From positions 31,746,001-31,810,000 of the forward strand of contig NC_079883.1 in the NCBI RefSeq assembly GCF_029227915.1: a stretch of DNA of 64,000 bases, given 5' to 3'. The first letter of the stretch is position 1; every line of letters starts with the position of its first letter. Position numbers and translations under genes: made by a program. Positions 1 through 9,770 of the stretch are shown piece by piece. This stretch comes from Hydractinia symbiolongicarpus (lineage: Eukaryota; Cnidaria; Hydrozoa; Anthoathecata; Hydractiniidae). The notes under the pieces were generated by a model. It was not told where the DNA came from and did not search any database. It saw only the letters and a list, made by a program, of their open reading frames with translations.

Positions 1-202
1 ACGTGCCAAGCCCGGGATTTAGGGAAATCGCAGGTTTTCGTTTGCCGGCGATTAAACTTCTTTTATTCAGCGTCTCATCAAAAATGAAAACATTTTTAAA
101 AACTACAAGTCTGATGCGTTTTAGTGGTGAAAAAATAATTTAAAAAATCGTTCTGGAAATGAGTTTACTCACAGGGTACTTTCTTTGTATACATTCGACT
201 AT
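1..202. repeat. Reference monomer, class A (202 bp)
   Basis: Used here as the coordinate reference. It begins ACGTGCCAAGCCCGGG, has TTTAGGG and ATCGCAGG, then TTGCCGGCG, then the AAAAATG/CATTTTT hairpin at 80-97, TCTGATGCG at about 110-118, the TAATTTAAAAAATCG block at 136-150, and ends in the 'CTGG / CTCACAGGG / ACATTCGAC' haplotype. Class A is the commonest form in the window and usually follows class F or C. Its third diagnostic site varies: TCTGATG, TCTTATG or TCTCATG. Confidence 0.95.
80..97. other. Conserved perfect inverted repeat (7-bp stems, 4-nt loop) in each monomer
   Basis: AAAAATG (80-86), AAAA (87-90), CATTTTT (91-97): the arms are exact reverse complements. The same element recurs at the same place in most copies, and both the TTTTTAAAAAC and TTTTTGAAAAC forms keep the stem. 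Copies with AAAAATAAAAACATTTTT (common after 55 kb) and CATTCTT (42-51 kb) break it. It could form a hairpin or cruciform, or be a symmetric protein site; function is inference. Confidence 0.85.
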
Positions 203-204
203 AC
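187..204. other. Boundary dyad GTATA-8 nt-TATAC
   Basis: GTATA (187-191), an 8-nt spacer, TATAC (200-204), spanning the monomer junction. The spacer is CATTCGAC or CTTTTGAC depending on the 3' haplotype, while the two arms stay constant in almost every copy. GTATAC is itself a palindrome. Constant arms around a two-state spacer are what a dimeric binding site or a small cruciform would look like; this is inference. Confidence 0.8.
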
Positions 205-207
205 GGG
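194..207. other. CENP-B-box-like motif, one base short
   Basis: Reads TTCG-ACT-A-TA-CGGG. The mammalian CENP-B box core is TTCG-N4-A-N2-CGGG, so all nine essential bases are present but the first spacer is 3 nt, not 4. It forms only where an ACATTCGAC ending is followed by a monomer starting ACGGG (for example A followed by B, or E followed by B). It is absent where the next monomer starts ACGTG or the previous one ends TTTTGAC. Functional meaning is unproven and the match may be chance. Confidence 0.4.
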
Positions 208-405
208 CCAAGCCCGGGATTTACGGGAAATCGCGGGTTTTCGTTTTCCGGCGATTAAACCTCTTTCATTAAGCGTCTCATCAAAAATGAAAACCTTTTT
301 GAAAACTACAAGTCTTATGCGTTTTAGTGGTGAAAAAATAATTTAAAAAATCGTTCTGGAAATGAGTTTACTCGCAGGGTACTTTCTTTGTATACATTCG
401 ACTAT
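203..405. repeat. Class B monomer (203 bp)
   Basis: It begins ACGGGCC and has TTTACGGG, ATCGCGGG and GTTTTCCGGCG. It carries the linked block ATTAAACCTCTTTCATTAAG, which replaces ATTAAACTTCTTTTATTCAG of the other classes. Most B copies have CATTTTTGAAAAC and end in the 'CGGG / CTCCCTGGG / ACTTTTGAC' haplotype. This particular copy ends in the other haplotype (CTGG, CTCGCAGGG, ACATTCGAC), so it is already a mixed B/A unit. Confidence 0.93.
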
Positions 406-607
406 ACGTGCCAAGCCCGGGATTTAGGGAAGTCGCAGGTTTTCGTTTGCCGGCGATTAAACTTCTTTTATTCAGCGTCTCATCAAAAATGAGAACATTT
501 TTAAAAACTGCAAGTCTCATGCGTTTTAGTGGTGAAAAAGTAATTTAAAAAATCGTTCGGGAAATGAGTTTACTCCCTGGGTACTTTCTTTGTATACTTT
601 TGACTAT

Positions 608-809
608 ACGGGCCAAGCCGGGATTTACGGGAAATCGCGGGTTTTCGTTTGCCGGCGATTAAACTTCTTTTATTCAGCGTCTCATCAAAAATGAAAACAT
701 TTTTAAAAACTACAAGTCTCATGCGTTTTAGTGGTGAAAAAGTAAGTTAAAAAATCGTTCGGGAAATGAGTTTACTCCCTGGGTACATTCTTTGTATACT
801 TTTGACTAT
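608..809. repeat. Class C monomer (202 bp)
   Basis: It begins ACGGGCCAAGCCGGG with one C fewer than classes A and B. It has TTTACGGG, ATCGCGGG, GCCGGCGATTAAACTTC and TCTCATGCG, then GAAAAAGTAAGTTAAAA, and ends in the CGGG/CCCTGGG/TTTTGAC haplotype. Subvariants elsewhere carry GAATAAACTGC, ACAGGCC with ATCGTGGG, or GATTACACTTC. These subvariants travel together between about 1.4 and 15 kb. Confidence 0.93.
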
Positions 810-3236
810 ACGGGCCAAGCCGGAATTTACGGGAAATCGCGGGTTTTCGTTTGCCGGCGATTACACTTCTTTTATTCAGCGTCTCATCAAAAATGAAAAC
901 ATTTTTAAAAACTACAAGTCTTATGCGTTTTAGTAGTGAAAAAATAATTTAAAAAATCGTTCGGGAAATGAGTTTACTCCCTGGGTACTTTCTTTGTATA
1001 CTTTTGACTATACGGGCCAAGCCTGGATTTACGGGAAAGCGCGGGTTTTCGTTTGCCGGCGATTAAACTTCTTTTATTCAGCGTCTCATCAAAAATGAAA
1101 ACATTTTTAAAAACTACAAGTCTTATGGGTTTTAGTGGTAAAAAAATAATTTAAAAAATCGTTCTGGAAATGAGTTAACTTACAGGGTACTTTTTTGTAT
1201 ACATTCGACTATACGTGCCAAGCCCGGGATTTACGGGAAATCGCGGGTTTTCGTTTGCCGGCGATTAAACTGCTTTTATTCAGCGTCTCATCAAAAATGA
1301 AAACATTTTTAAAAACTACAAGTCTGATGCGTTTTAGTGATGAAAAAATAATTTAAAAAATCGTTCTGGAAATGAGTTTACTCACAGGGTACTTTCTTTG
1401 TATACATTCGACTATACGGGCCAAGCCCGGGATTTACGGGAAATCGCGGGTTTTCGTTTTCCGGCGATTAAACCTCTTTCATTAAGCGTCTCATCAAAAA
1501 TGAAAACATTTCTGAAAACTACAAGTCTCATGCGTTTTAGTGGTGAAAAAGTAATTTAAAAAATCGTTCGGGAAATGAGTTTACTCCCTGGGTACTTCCT
1601 TTGTATACTTTTGACTATACGGGCCAAGCCGGGATTTACGGGAAATCGCAGGTTTTCGTTTGCCGGCGAATAAACTGCTTTTATTCAGCGTCTCATCAAA
1701 AATGAAAACATTTTTAAAAACTACAAGTCTCATGCGTTTTAGTGGTGAAAAAGTAAGTTAAAAAATCGTTCTGGAAATGAGTTTACTCACAGGGTACTTT
1801 CTTTGTATACATTCGACTATACGGGCCAAGCCCGGGATTTACGGGAAATCGCGGGTTTTCGTTTTCCGGCGATTAAACCTCTTTCATTAAGCGTCTCATC
1901 AAAAATGAAAACATTTCTGAAAACTACAAGTCTCATGCGTTTTAGTGGTGAAAAAGTAATTTAAAAAATCGTTCGGGAAATTAGTTTACTCCCTGGGTAC
2001 TTCCTTTGTATACTTTTGACTATACGGGCCAAGCCGGGATTTACGGGAAATCGCAGGTTTTCGTTTGCCGGCGAATAAACTGCTTTTATTCAGCGTCTCA
2101 TCAAAAATGAAAACATTTTTAAAAACTACAAGTCTCATGCGTTTTAGTGGTGAAAAAGTAAGTTAAAAAATCGTTCGGGAATTGAGTTTACTCCCTGGGT
2201 ACTTTCTTTGTATACTTTTGACTATACAGGCCAAGCCGGGATTTACGGGAAATCGTGGGTTTTCGTTTGCCGGCGATTAAACTTCTTTTATTCAGCGTCT
2301 CATCAAAAATGAAAACATTTTTAAAAACTACAAGTCTCATGCGTTTTAGTGGTGAAAAAGTAAGTTAAAAAATCGTTCGGGAAATTGGTTTACTCCCTGG
2401 GTACTTTCTTTGTATACTTTTGACTATACGGGCCAAGCCGGGATTTACGGGAAATCGCGGGTTTTCGTTTGCCGGCGATTACACTTCTTTTATTCAGCGT
2501 CTCATCAAAAATGAAAACATTTTTAAAAACTACAAGTCTTATGCGTTTTAGTAGTGAAAAAATAATTTAAAAAATCGTTCTGGAAATGAGTTTACTCACA
2601 GGGTACTTTCTTTGTATACTTTTGACTATACGGGCCGAGTCCGGGATTTAGGGAAATCGCAGGTTTTCGTTTGCCGTTGAATAAACTGCTTTTATTCAGC
2701 GTCTCATCAAAAATGAAAACATTTTTGAAAACTACAAGTCTCATGCGTTTTAGTGGTGAAAAAATAATTTAAAAAATCGTTCTGGAAATGAGTTTACTCA
2801 CAGGGTACTTTCTTTGTATACATTCGACTATACGTGCCAAGCCCGGGATTTAGGGAAATCGCAGGTTTTCGTTTGCCGGTGATTAAACTTCTTTTATTCA
2901 GCGTCTCATCAAAAATGAAAACATTTTTAAAAACTACAAGTCTGATGCGTTTTAGTGGTGAAAAAATAATTTAAAAAATCGTTCTGGAAATGAGTTTACT
3001 CACAGGGTACTTTCTTTGTATACATTCGACTATACGGGCCAAGCCCGGGATTTACGGGAAATCGCGGGTTTTCGTTTTCCGGCGATTAAACCTCTTTCAT
3101 TAAGCGTCTCATCAAAAATGAAAACATTTTTGAAAACTACAAGTCTCATGCGTTTTAGTGGTGAAAAAGTAATTTAAAAAATCGTTCGGGAAATGAGTTT
3201 ACTCCCTGGGTACTTTCTTTGTATACTTTTGACTAT

Positions 3237-3437
3237 ACGGGCCAAGCCTGGATTTACGGGAAATCGCGGGTTTTCGTTTGGCGGCGATTAAACTTCTTTT
3301 ATTCAGCGTCTCATCAAAAATGAAAACATTTTTAAAAACTACAAGTCTTATGGGTTTTAGTGGTGAAAAAATAATTTAAAAAATCGTTCTGGAAATGAGT
3401 TAACTCACAGGGTACTTTTTTGTATACATTCGACTAT
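3237..3437. repeat. Class D monomer (201 bp)
   Basis: It is marked by AAGCCTGG, TCTTATGGGTTTTAG, ATGAGTTAACTCACAGGG and a shortened GGTACTTTTTTGTATAC, which costs one base. In most of the array class D is followed by class E. A derivative with TTTTAGTGTTGAAAA dominates between 34.5 and 44.3 kb. Confidence 0.92.
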
Positions 3438-3640
3438 ACGTGCCAAGCCCGGGATTTACGGGAAATCGCGGGTTTTCGTTTGCCGGCGATTAAACTGCTT
3501 TTATTCAGCGTCTCATCAAAAATGAAAACATTTTTAAAAACTACAAGTCTGATGCGTTTTAGTGGTGAAAAAATAATTTAAAAAATCGTTCTGGAAATGA
3601 GTTTACTCACAGGGTACTTTCTTTGTATACATTCGACTAT
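3438..3640. repeat. Class E monomer (203 bp)
   Basis: It begins ACGTGCC like class A but has TTTACGGG and ATCGCGGG like class B, and GATTAAACTGCTTTTATTC. It ends in the CTGG/CACAGGG/ATTCGAC haplotype. It regularly sits between classes D and B. From 34.7 kb a shortened derivative appears with GTGTCAAG, TTGCTGGCG and GCGTTTCATTAAAATG (one base lost). Confidence 0.92.
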
Positions 3641-3842
3641 ACGGGCAAAGCCCGGGATTTACGGGAAATCGCCGGTTTTCGTTTTCCGGCGATTAAACCT
3701 CTTTCATTAAGCGTCTCATCAAAAATGAAAACATTTTTGAAAACTACAAGTCTTATGGGTTTTAGTGGTGAAAAAATAATTTAAAAAATCGTTCTGGAAA
3801 TGAGTTAACTCACAGGGTACTTTTTTGTATACATTCGACTAT
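3641..3842. repeat. Chimeric monomer: B-type start, D-type end
   Basis: The first half has class B marks (GTTTTCCGGCG, CCTCTTTCATTAAG, CATTTTTGAAAAC). The second half has class D marks (TCTTATGGG, GAGTTAACTCACAGGG, the short T tract). The switch lies between the hairpin and TCTTATGGG. A class E copy lies on either side (3438 and 3843), so this is the expected product of an unequal exchange that duplicated an E-B pair, offset about 405 bp. Confidence 0.85.
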
Positions 3843-4248
3843 ACGTGCCAAGCCCGGGATTTACGGGAAATCGCGGGTTTTCGTTTGCCGGCGATTAAAC
3901 TGCTTTTATTCAGCGTCTCATCAAAAATGAAAACATTTTTAAAAACTACAAGTCTGATGCGTTTTAGTGGTGAAAAAATAATTTAAAAAATCGTTCTGGA
4001 AATGAGTTTACTCACAGGGTACTTTCTTTGTATACATTCGACTATACGGGCCAAGCCCGGGATTTAGGGGAAATCGCCGGTTTTCGTTTTCCGGCGATTA
4101 AACCTCTTTCATTAAGCGTCTCATCAAAAATGAAAACATTTTTGAAAACTACAAGTCTCATGCGTTTTAGTGGTGAAAAAGTAATTTAAAAAATCCTTCG
4201 GGAAATGAGTTTACTCCCTGGGTACTTCCTTTGTATACTTTTGACTAT

Positions 4249-4450
4249 ACGGGCCAAGCCGGGATTTACGGGAAATCGCGGGTTTTCGTTTGTCGGCGAT
4301 TAAACTTCTTTTATTCAGCGTCTCATCAAAAATGAAAACATTTTTAAAAACTACAAGTCTTATGCGTTTTAGTGGTGAAAAAATAATTCAAAAAATCGTT
4401 CTGGAAATGAGTTTATTCACAGGGTACTTTCTTTGTATACTTTTGACTAT
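4249..4450. repeat. Class G monomer (202 bp)
   Basis: It is marked by AAGCCGGG, GTTTGTCGGCG, TCTTATGCG, TTCTGGAAATGAG and TTTATTCACAGGG, then the ACTTTTGAC ending. It therefore combines the middle of one haplotype with the end of the other. It nearly always lies between class B and class F. This copy has ATAATTCAAAAAATCG in place of ATAATTTAAAAAATCG, which removes a stop codon and opens a 60-codon chance reading frame. Confidence 0.92.
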
Positions 4451-4652
4451 ACGGGCCGAGTCCGGGATTTAGGGAAATCGCAGGTTTTCGTTTGCCGTTG
4501 AATAAACTGCTTTTATTCAGCGTCTCATCAAAAATGAAAACATTTTTGAAAACTACAAGTCTCATGCGTTTTAGTGGTGAAAAAATAATTTAAAAAATCG
4601 TTCTGGAAATGTGTTTACTCACACGGTACTTTCTTTGTATACATTCGACTAT
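4451..4652. repeat. Class F monomer (202 bp)
   Basis: It begins ACGGGCCGAGTCCGGG, has TTTAGGG and ATCGCAGG, and GAATAAACTGCTTTTATTC with CATTTTTGAAAAC. The two earliest copies carry GCCGTTGAATAAAC where later ones have GCCGGCGAATAAAC. It ends in the CTGG/CACAGGG/ATTCGAC haplotype. It follows class G and precedes class A. The GAGTC start becomes frequent again after 50 kb, joined to different 3' halves. Confidence 0.92.
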
Positions 4653-5055
4653 ACGTGCCAAGCCCGGGATTTAGGGAAATCGCAGGTTTTCGTTTGCCGG
4701 CGATTAAACTTCTTTTATTCAGCGTCTCATCAAAAATGAAAACATTTTTAAAAACAACAAGTCTCATGCGTTTTAGTGGTGAAAAAGTAAGTTAAAAAAT
4801 CGTTCGGGAAATGAGTTTACTCCCTGGGTACTTTCTTTGTATACTTTTGACTATACGGGCCAAGCCGGATTTACGGGAAATCGCGGGTTTTCGTTTGCCG
4901 GCGATTAAACTTCTTTTATTCAGCGTCTCATCAAAAATGAAAACATTTTTAAAAACTACAAGTCTTATGCGTTTTAGTAGTGAAAAAATAATTTAAAAAA
5001 TCGTTCTGGAAATGAGTTTACTCACAGGGTACTTTCTTTGTATACATTCGACTAT

Positions 5056-7674
5056 ACGTGCCAAGCCCGGGATTTAGGGAAATCGCAGGTTTTCGTTTGC
5101 CGGCGATTAAACTTCTTTTATTCAGCGTCTCATCAAAAATGAAAACATTTTTAAAAACTACAAGTCTGATGCGTTTTAGTGGTGAAAAAATAATTTAAAA
5201 AATCGTTCTGGAAATGAGTTTACTCACAGGGTACTTTCTTTGTATACATTCGACTATACGGGCCAAGCCCGGGATTTACGGGAAATCGCGGGTTTTCGTT
5301 TTCCGGCGATTAAACCTCTTTCATTAAGCGTCTCATCAAAAATGAAAACCTTTTTGAAAACTACAAGTCTTATGCGTTTTAGTGGTGAAAAAATAATTTA
5401 AAAAATCGTTCTGGAAATGAGTTTACTCGCAGGGTACTTTCTTTGTATACATTCGACTATACGTGCCAAGCCCGGGATTTAGGGAAGTCGCAGGTTTTCG
5501 TTTGCCGGCGATTAAACTTCTTTTATTCAGCGTCTCATCAAAAATGAGAACATTTTTAAAAACTGCAAGTCTCATGCGTTTTAGTGGTGAAAAAGTAATT
5601 TAAAAAATCGTTCGGGAAATGAGTTTACTCCCTGGGTACTTTCTTTGTATACTTTTGACTATACGGGCCAAGCCGGGATTTACGGGAAATCGCGGGTTTT
5701 CGTTTGCCGGCGATTAAACTTCTTTTATTCAGCGTCTCATCAAAAATGAAAACATTTTTAAAAACTACAAGTCTCATGCGTTTTAGTGGTGAAAAAGTAA
5801 GTTAAAAAATCGTTCGGGAAATGAGTTTACTCCCTGGGTACATTCTTTGTATACTTTTGACTATACGGGCCAAGCCGGAATTTACGGGAAATCGCGGGTT
5901 TTCGTTTGCCGGCGATTACACTTCTTTTATTCAGCGTCTCATCAAAAATGAAAACATTTTTAAAAACTACAAGTCTTATGCGTTTTAGTAGTGAAAAAAT
6001 AATTTAAAAAATCGTTCGGGAAATGAGTTTACTCCCTGGGTACTTTCTTTGTATACTTTTGACTATACGGGCCAAGCCTGGATTTACGGGAAAGCGCGGT
6101 TTTTCGTTTGCCGGCGATTAAACTTCTTTTATTCAGCGTCTCATCAAAAATGAAAACATTTTTAAAAACTACAAGTCTTATGGGTTTTAGTGGTAAAAAA
6201 ATAATTTAAAAAATCGTTCTGGAAATGAGTTAACTTACAGGGTACTTTTTTGTATACATTCGACTATACGTGCCAAGCCCGGGATTTACGGGAAATCGCG
6301 GGTTTTCGTTTGCCGGCGATTAAACTGCTTTTATTCAGCGTCTCATCAAAAATGAAAACATTTTTAAAAACTACAAGTCTGATGCGTTTTAGTGATGAAA
6401 AAATAATTTAAAAAATCGTTCTGGAAATGAGTTTACTCACAGGGTACTTTCTTTGTATACATTCGACTATACGGGCCAAGCCCGGGATTTACGGGAAATC
6501 GCGGGTTTTCGTTTTCCGGCGATTAAACCTCTTTCATTAAGCGTCTCATCAAAAATGAAAACATTTCTGAAAACTACAAGTCTCATGCGTTTTAGTGGTG
6601 AAAAAGTAATTTAAAAAATCGTTCGGGAAATGAGTTTACTCCCTGGGTACTTCCTTTGTATACTTTTGACTATACGGGCCAAGCCGGGATTTACGGGAAA
6701 TCGCAGGTTTTCGTTTGCCGGCGAATAAACTGCTTTTATTCAGCGTCTCATCAAAAATGAAAACATTTTTAAAAACTACAAGTCTCATGCGTTTTAGTGG
6801 TGAAAAAGTAAGTTAAAAAATCGTTCTGGAAATGAGTTTACTCACAGGGTACTTTCTTTGTATACATTCGACTATACGGGCCAAGCCCGGGATTTACGGG
6901 AAATCGCGGGTTTTCGTTTTCCGGCGATTAAACCTCTTTCATTAAGCGTCTCATCAAAAATGAAAACATTTCTGAAAACTACAAGTCTCATGCGTTTTAG
7001 TGGTGAAAAAGTAATTTAAAAAATCGTTCGGGAAATGAGTTTACTCCCTGGGTACTTCCTTTGTATACTTTTGACTATACGGGCCAAGCCGGGATTTACG
7101 GGAAATCGCAGGTTTTCGTTTGCCGGCGAATAAACTGCTTTTATTCAGCGTCTCATCAAAAATGAAAACATTTTTAAAAACTACAAGTCTCATGCGTTTT
7201 AGTGGTGAAAAAGTAAGTTAAAAAATCGTTCGGGAATTGAGTTTACTCCCTGGGTACTTTCTTTGTATACTTTTGACTATACAGGCCAAGCCGGGATTTA
7301 CGGGAAATCGTGCGTTTTCGTTTGCCGGCGATTAAACTTCTTTTATTCAGCGTCTCATCAAAAATGAAAACATTTTTAAAAACTACAAGTCTCATGCGTT
7401 TTAGTGGTGAAAAAGTAAGTTAAAAAATCGTTCGGGAAATTGGTTTACTCCCTGGGTACTTTCTTTGTATACTTTTGACTATACGGGCCAAGCCGGGATT
7501 TACGGGAAATCGCGGGTTTTCGTTTGCCGGCGATTACACTTCTTTTATTCAGCGTCTCATCAAAAATGAAAACATTTTTAAAAACTACAAGTCTTATGCG
7601 TTTTAGTAGTGAAAAAATAATTTAAAAAATCGTTCTGGAAATGAGTTTACTCACAGGGTACTTTCTTTGTATAC
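5056..7674. repeat. Segmental duplication copy 2 (offset 5,055 bp)
   Basis: Matches 1-2,619 with three mismatches found (6,100 T for G, 7,037 G for T, 7,313 C for G). It ends at GTATAC, after which copy 1 continues TTTTGAC and this copy ATTCGAC. Near-identity over 2.6 kb in an array whose ordinary monomers differ at many sites means the event is recent, or that it is an assembly duplication. Confidence 0.93.
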
Positions 7675-8290
7675 ATTCGACTATACGTGCCAAGCCCGGG
7701 ATTTAGGGAAATCGCAGGTTTTCGTTTTCCGGCGATTAAACCTCTTTCATTAAGCGTCTCATCAAAAATGAAAACATTTTTGAAAACTACAAGTCTCATG
7801 CGTTTTAGTGGTGAAAAAGTAATTTAAAAAATCGTTCGGGAAATGAGTTTACTCCCTGGGTACTTTCTTTGTATACTTTTGACTATACGGGCCAAGCCTG
7901 GATTTACGGGAAATCGCGGGTTTTCGTTTGCCGGCGATTACACTTCTTTTATTCAGCGTCTCATCAAAAATGAAAACATTTTTAAAAACTACAAGTCTTA
8001 TGCGTTTTAGTAGTGAAAAAATAATTTAAAAAATCGTTCTGGAAATGAGTTTACTCACAGGGTACTTTCTTTGTATACATTCGACTATACGTGCCAAGCC
8101 CGGGATTTAGGGAAATCGCAGGTTTTCGTTTTCCGGCGATTAAACCTCTTTCATTAAGCGTCTCATCAAAAATGAAAACATTTTTGAAAACTACAAGTCT
8201 CATGCGTTTTAGTGGTGAAAAAGTAATTTAAAAAATCGTTCGGGAAATGAGTTTACTCCCTGGGTACTTTCTTTGTATACTTTTGACTAT
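7483..8290. repeat. Dimer tandem duplication (404 bp) containing an A/B chimeric monomer
   Basis: The pair at 7,483-7,886 recurs at 7,887-8,290. The second monomer of each pair (7,685 and 8,089) starts as class A (ACGTGCC, TTTAGGG, ATCGCAGG) and switches to class B at GTTTTCCGGCG. The same chimera is seen at about 11,525, 12,737, 14,558 and 15,366, so it arose once and was then spread by later duplications. The two dimers differ at AAGCCGGG versus AAGCCTGG. Confidence 0.85.
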
Positions 8291-9770
8291 ACGGGCCAAG
8301 CCTGGATTTACGGGAAATCGCGGGTTTTCGTTTGCCGGCGATTAAACTTCTTTTATTCAGCGTCTCATCAAAAATGAAAACATTTTTAAAAACTACAAGT
8401 CTTATGGGTTTTAGTGGTAAAAAAATAATTTAAAAAATCGTTCTGGAAATGAGTTAACTCACAGGGTACTTTTTTGTATACATTCGACTATACGTGCCAA
8501 GCCCGGGATTTACGGGAAATCGCGGGTTTTCGTTTGCCGGCGATTAAACTGCTTTTATTCAGCGTCTCATCAAAAATGAAAACATTTTTAAAAACTACAA
8601 GTCTGATGCGTTTTAGTGGTGAAAAAATAATTTAAAAAATCGTTCTGGAAATGAGTTTACTCACAGGGTACTTTCTTTGTATACATTCGACTATACGGGT
8701 CAAGCCCGGGATTTACGGGAAATCGCGGGTTTTCGTTTTCCGGCGATTAAACCTCTTTCATTAAGCGTCCCATCAAAAATGAAAACATTTTTGAAAACTA
8801 CAAGTCTCATGCGTTTTAGTGGTGAAAAAGTAATTTAAAAAATCGTTCGGGAAATGAGTTTACTCCCTGGGTACTTCCTTTGTATACTTTTGACTATACG
8901 GGCCAAGCCGGGATTTACGGGAAATCGCGGGTTTTCGTTTGTCGGCGATTAAACTTCTTTTATTCAGCGTCTCATCAAAAATGAAAACATTTTTAAAAAC
9001 TACAAGTCTTATGCGTTTTAGTGGTGAAAAAATAATTTAAAAAATCGTTCTGGAAATGAGTTTATTCACAGGGTACTTTCTTTGTATACTTTTGACTATA
9101 CGGGCCGAGTCCGGGATTTAGGGAAATCGCAGGTTTTCGTTTGCCGGCGAATAAACTGATTTTATTCAGCGTCTCATCAAAAATGAAAACATTTTTGAAA
9201 ACTACAAGTCTCATGCGTTTTAGTGGTGAAAAAATAATTTAAAAAATCGTTCCGGAAATGAGTTTACTCACAGGGTACTTTCTTTGTATACATTCGACTA
9301 TACGTGCCAAACCCGGGATTTAGGGAAATCGCAGGTTTTCGTTTGCCGGCGATTAAACTTCTTTTATTCAGCGTCTCATCAAAAATGAAAACATTTTTAA
9401 AAGCTACAAGTCTTATGCGTTTTAGTGGTGAAAAAGTAAGTTAAAAAATCGTTCGGGAAATGAGTTTACTCCCTGGGTACTTTCTTTGTATACTTTTGAC
9501 TATACAGGCCAAGCCGGGATTTACGGGAAATCGTGGGTTTTCGTTTGCCGGCGATTAAACTTCTTTTATTCAGCGTCTCATCAAAAATGAAAACATTTTT
9601 AAAAACTACAAGTCTCATGCGTTTTAGTGGTGAAAAAGTAAGTTAAAAAATCGTTCGGGAAATGAGTTTACTCCCTGGGTACTTTATTTGTATACTTTTG
9701 ACTATACGGGCCAAGCCGGGATTTACGGGAAATCGCGGGTTTTCGTTTGCCCGCGATTACACTTCTTTTA
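8050..9770. repeat. Segmental duplication copy 1 (offset 4,648 bp, 23 monomers)
   Basis: Shares an ordered set of private variants with 12,698-14,418: GCGTCCCATC (8,765 and 13,413), AAACTGATTTTATTC (9,154 and 13,802), TTCCGGAAAT, and the TTTATTTGTATAC variant. Contains A/B chimera, D, E, B, G, F, A and C monomers. The left boundary is imprecise because class sequence is shared there. Confidence 0.88.
8695..9503. repeat. B-G-F-A quartet, copy 2
   Basis: B (8,695), G (8,898), F (9,100), A (9,302), again preceded by D and E. Carries the GCGTCCCATC and AAACTGATTTTATTC variants. The next copy is 4,648 bp on. Confidence 0.88.

Larger units (their letters stand above)
1..2619. repeat. Segmental duplication copy 1 (offset 5,055 bp, 25 monomers)
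   Basis: Thirteen monomers that recur at 5,056-7,674 in the same order with the same private variants (for example AGGGAAGTCG at 425 and 5,480, AATGAGAAC at 489 and 5,544, GGAAAGCGCGG). I found only three mismatches: 1,045, 1,982 and 2,258. The copy may begin before the window. It ends at 2,619, where the spacer haplotype changes. Confidence 0.93.
4046..4854. repeat. B-G-F-A quartet, copy 1
   Basis: Class B (4,046), G (4,249), F (4,451), A (4,653) in fixed order, preceded by E at 3,843. The A unit ends in C-type sequence. The next copy is 4,649 bp away, 23 monomers. Confidence 0.88.
2620..5055. repeat. Twelve monomers between the two 5,055-bp-offset copies
   Basis: Order read by eye: F, A, B, D, E, B/D chimera, E, B, G, F, A/C chimera, C. 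It contains the first complete E-B-G-F-A run (3,843-4,854) and a 405-bp E-B duplication. The 61-codon frame at 4,811-4,996 lies across two of these monomers and has no gene-like features. Confidence 0.85.

Noticed and set aside
108-135. Possible hammerhead ribozyme core (CTGATG followed by GGTGAAAA)
   Set aside because: The core needs CUGAUGA and this reads CUGAUGC; no stem II pairs between it and GAAA, and most monomers have TCTTATG or TCTCATG. Satellite-encoded hammerheads are known, so it was examined.
80-147. Helically phased A-tracts giving curved DNA
   Set aside because: A/T tracts in the hairpin region are spaced about 6 bp and the later pair about 12 bp, so they are not regularly phased at 10-10.5 bp by eye.
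180-204. RNA polymerase III B box or tRNA-derived element at ACATTCGACTATAC
   Set aside because: Only TTCGA matches the GGTTCGANTCC consensus, with no A box at the right distance.
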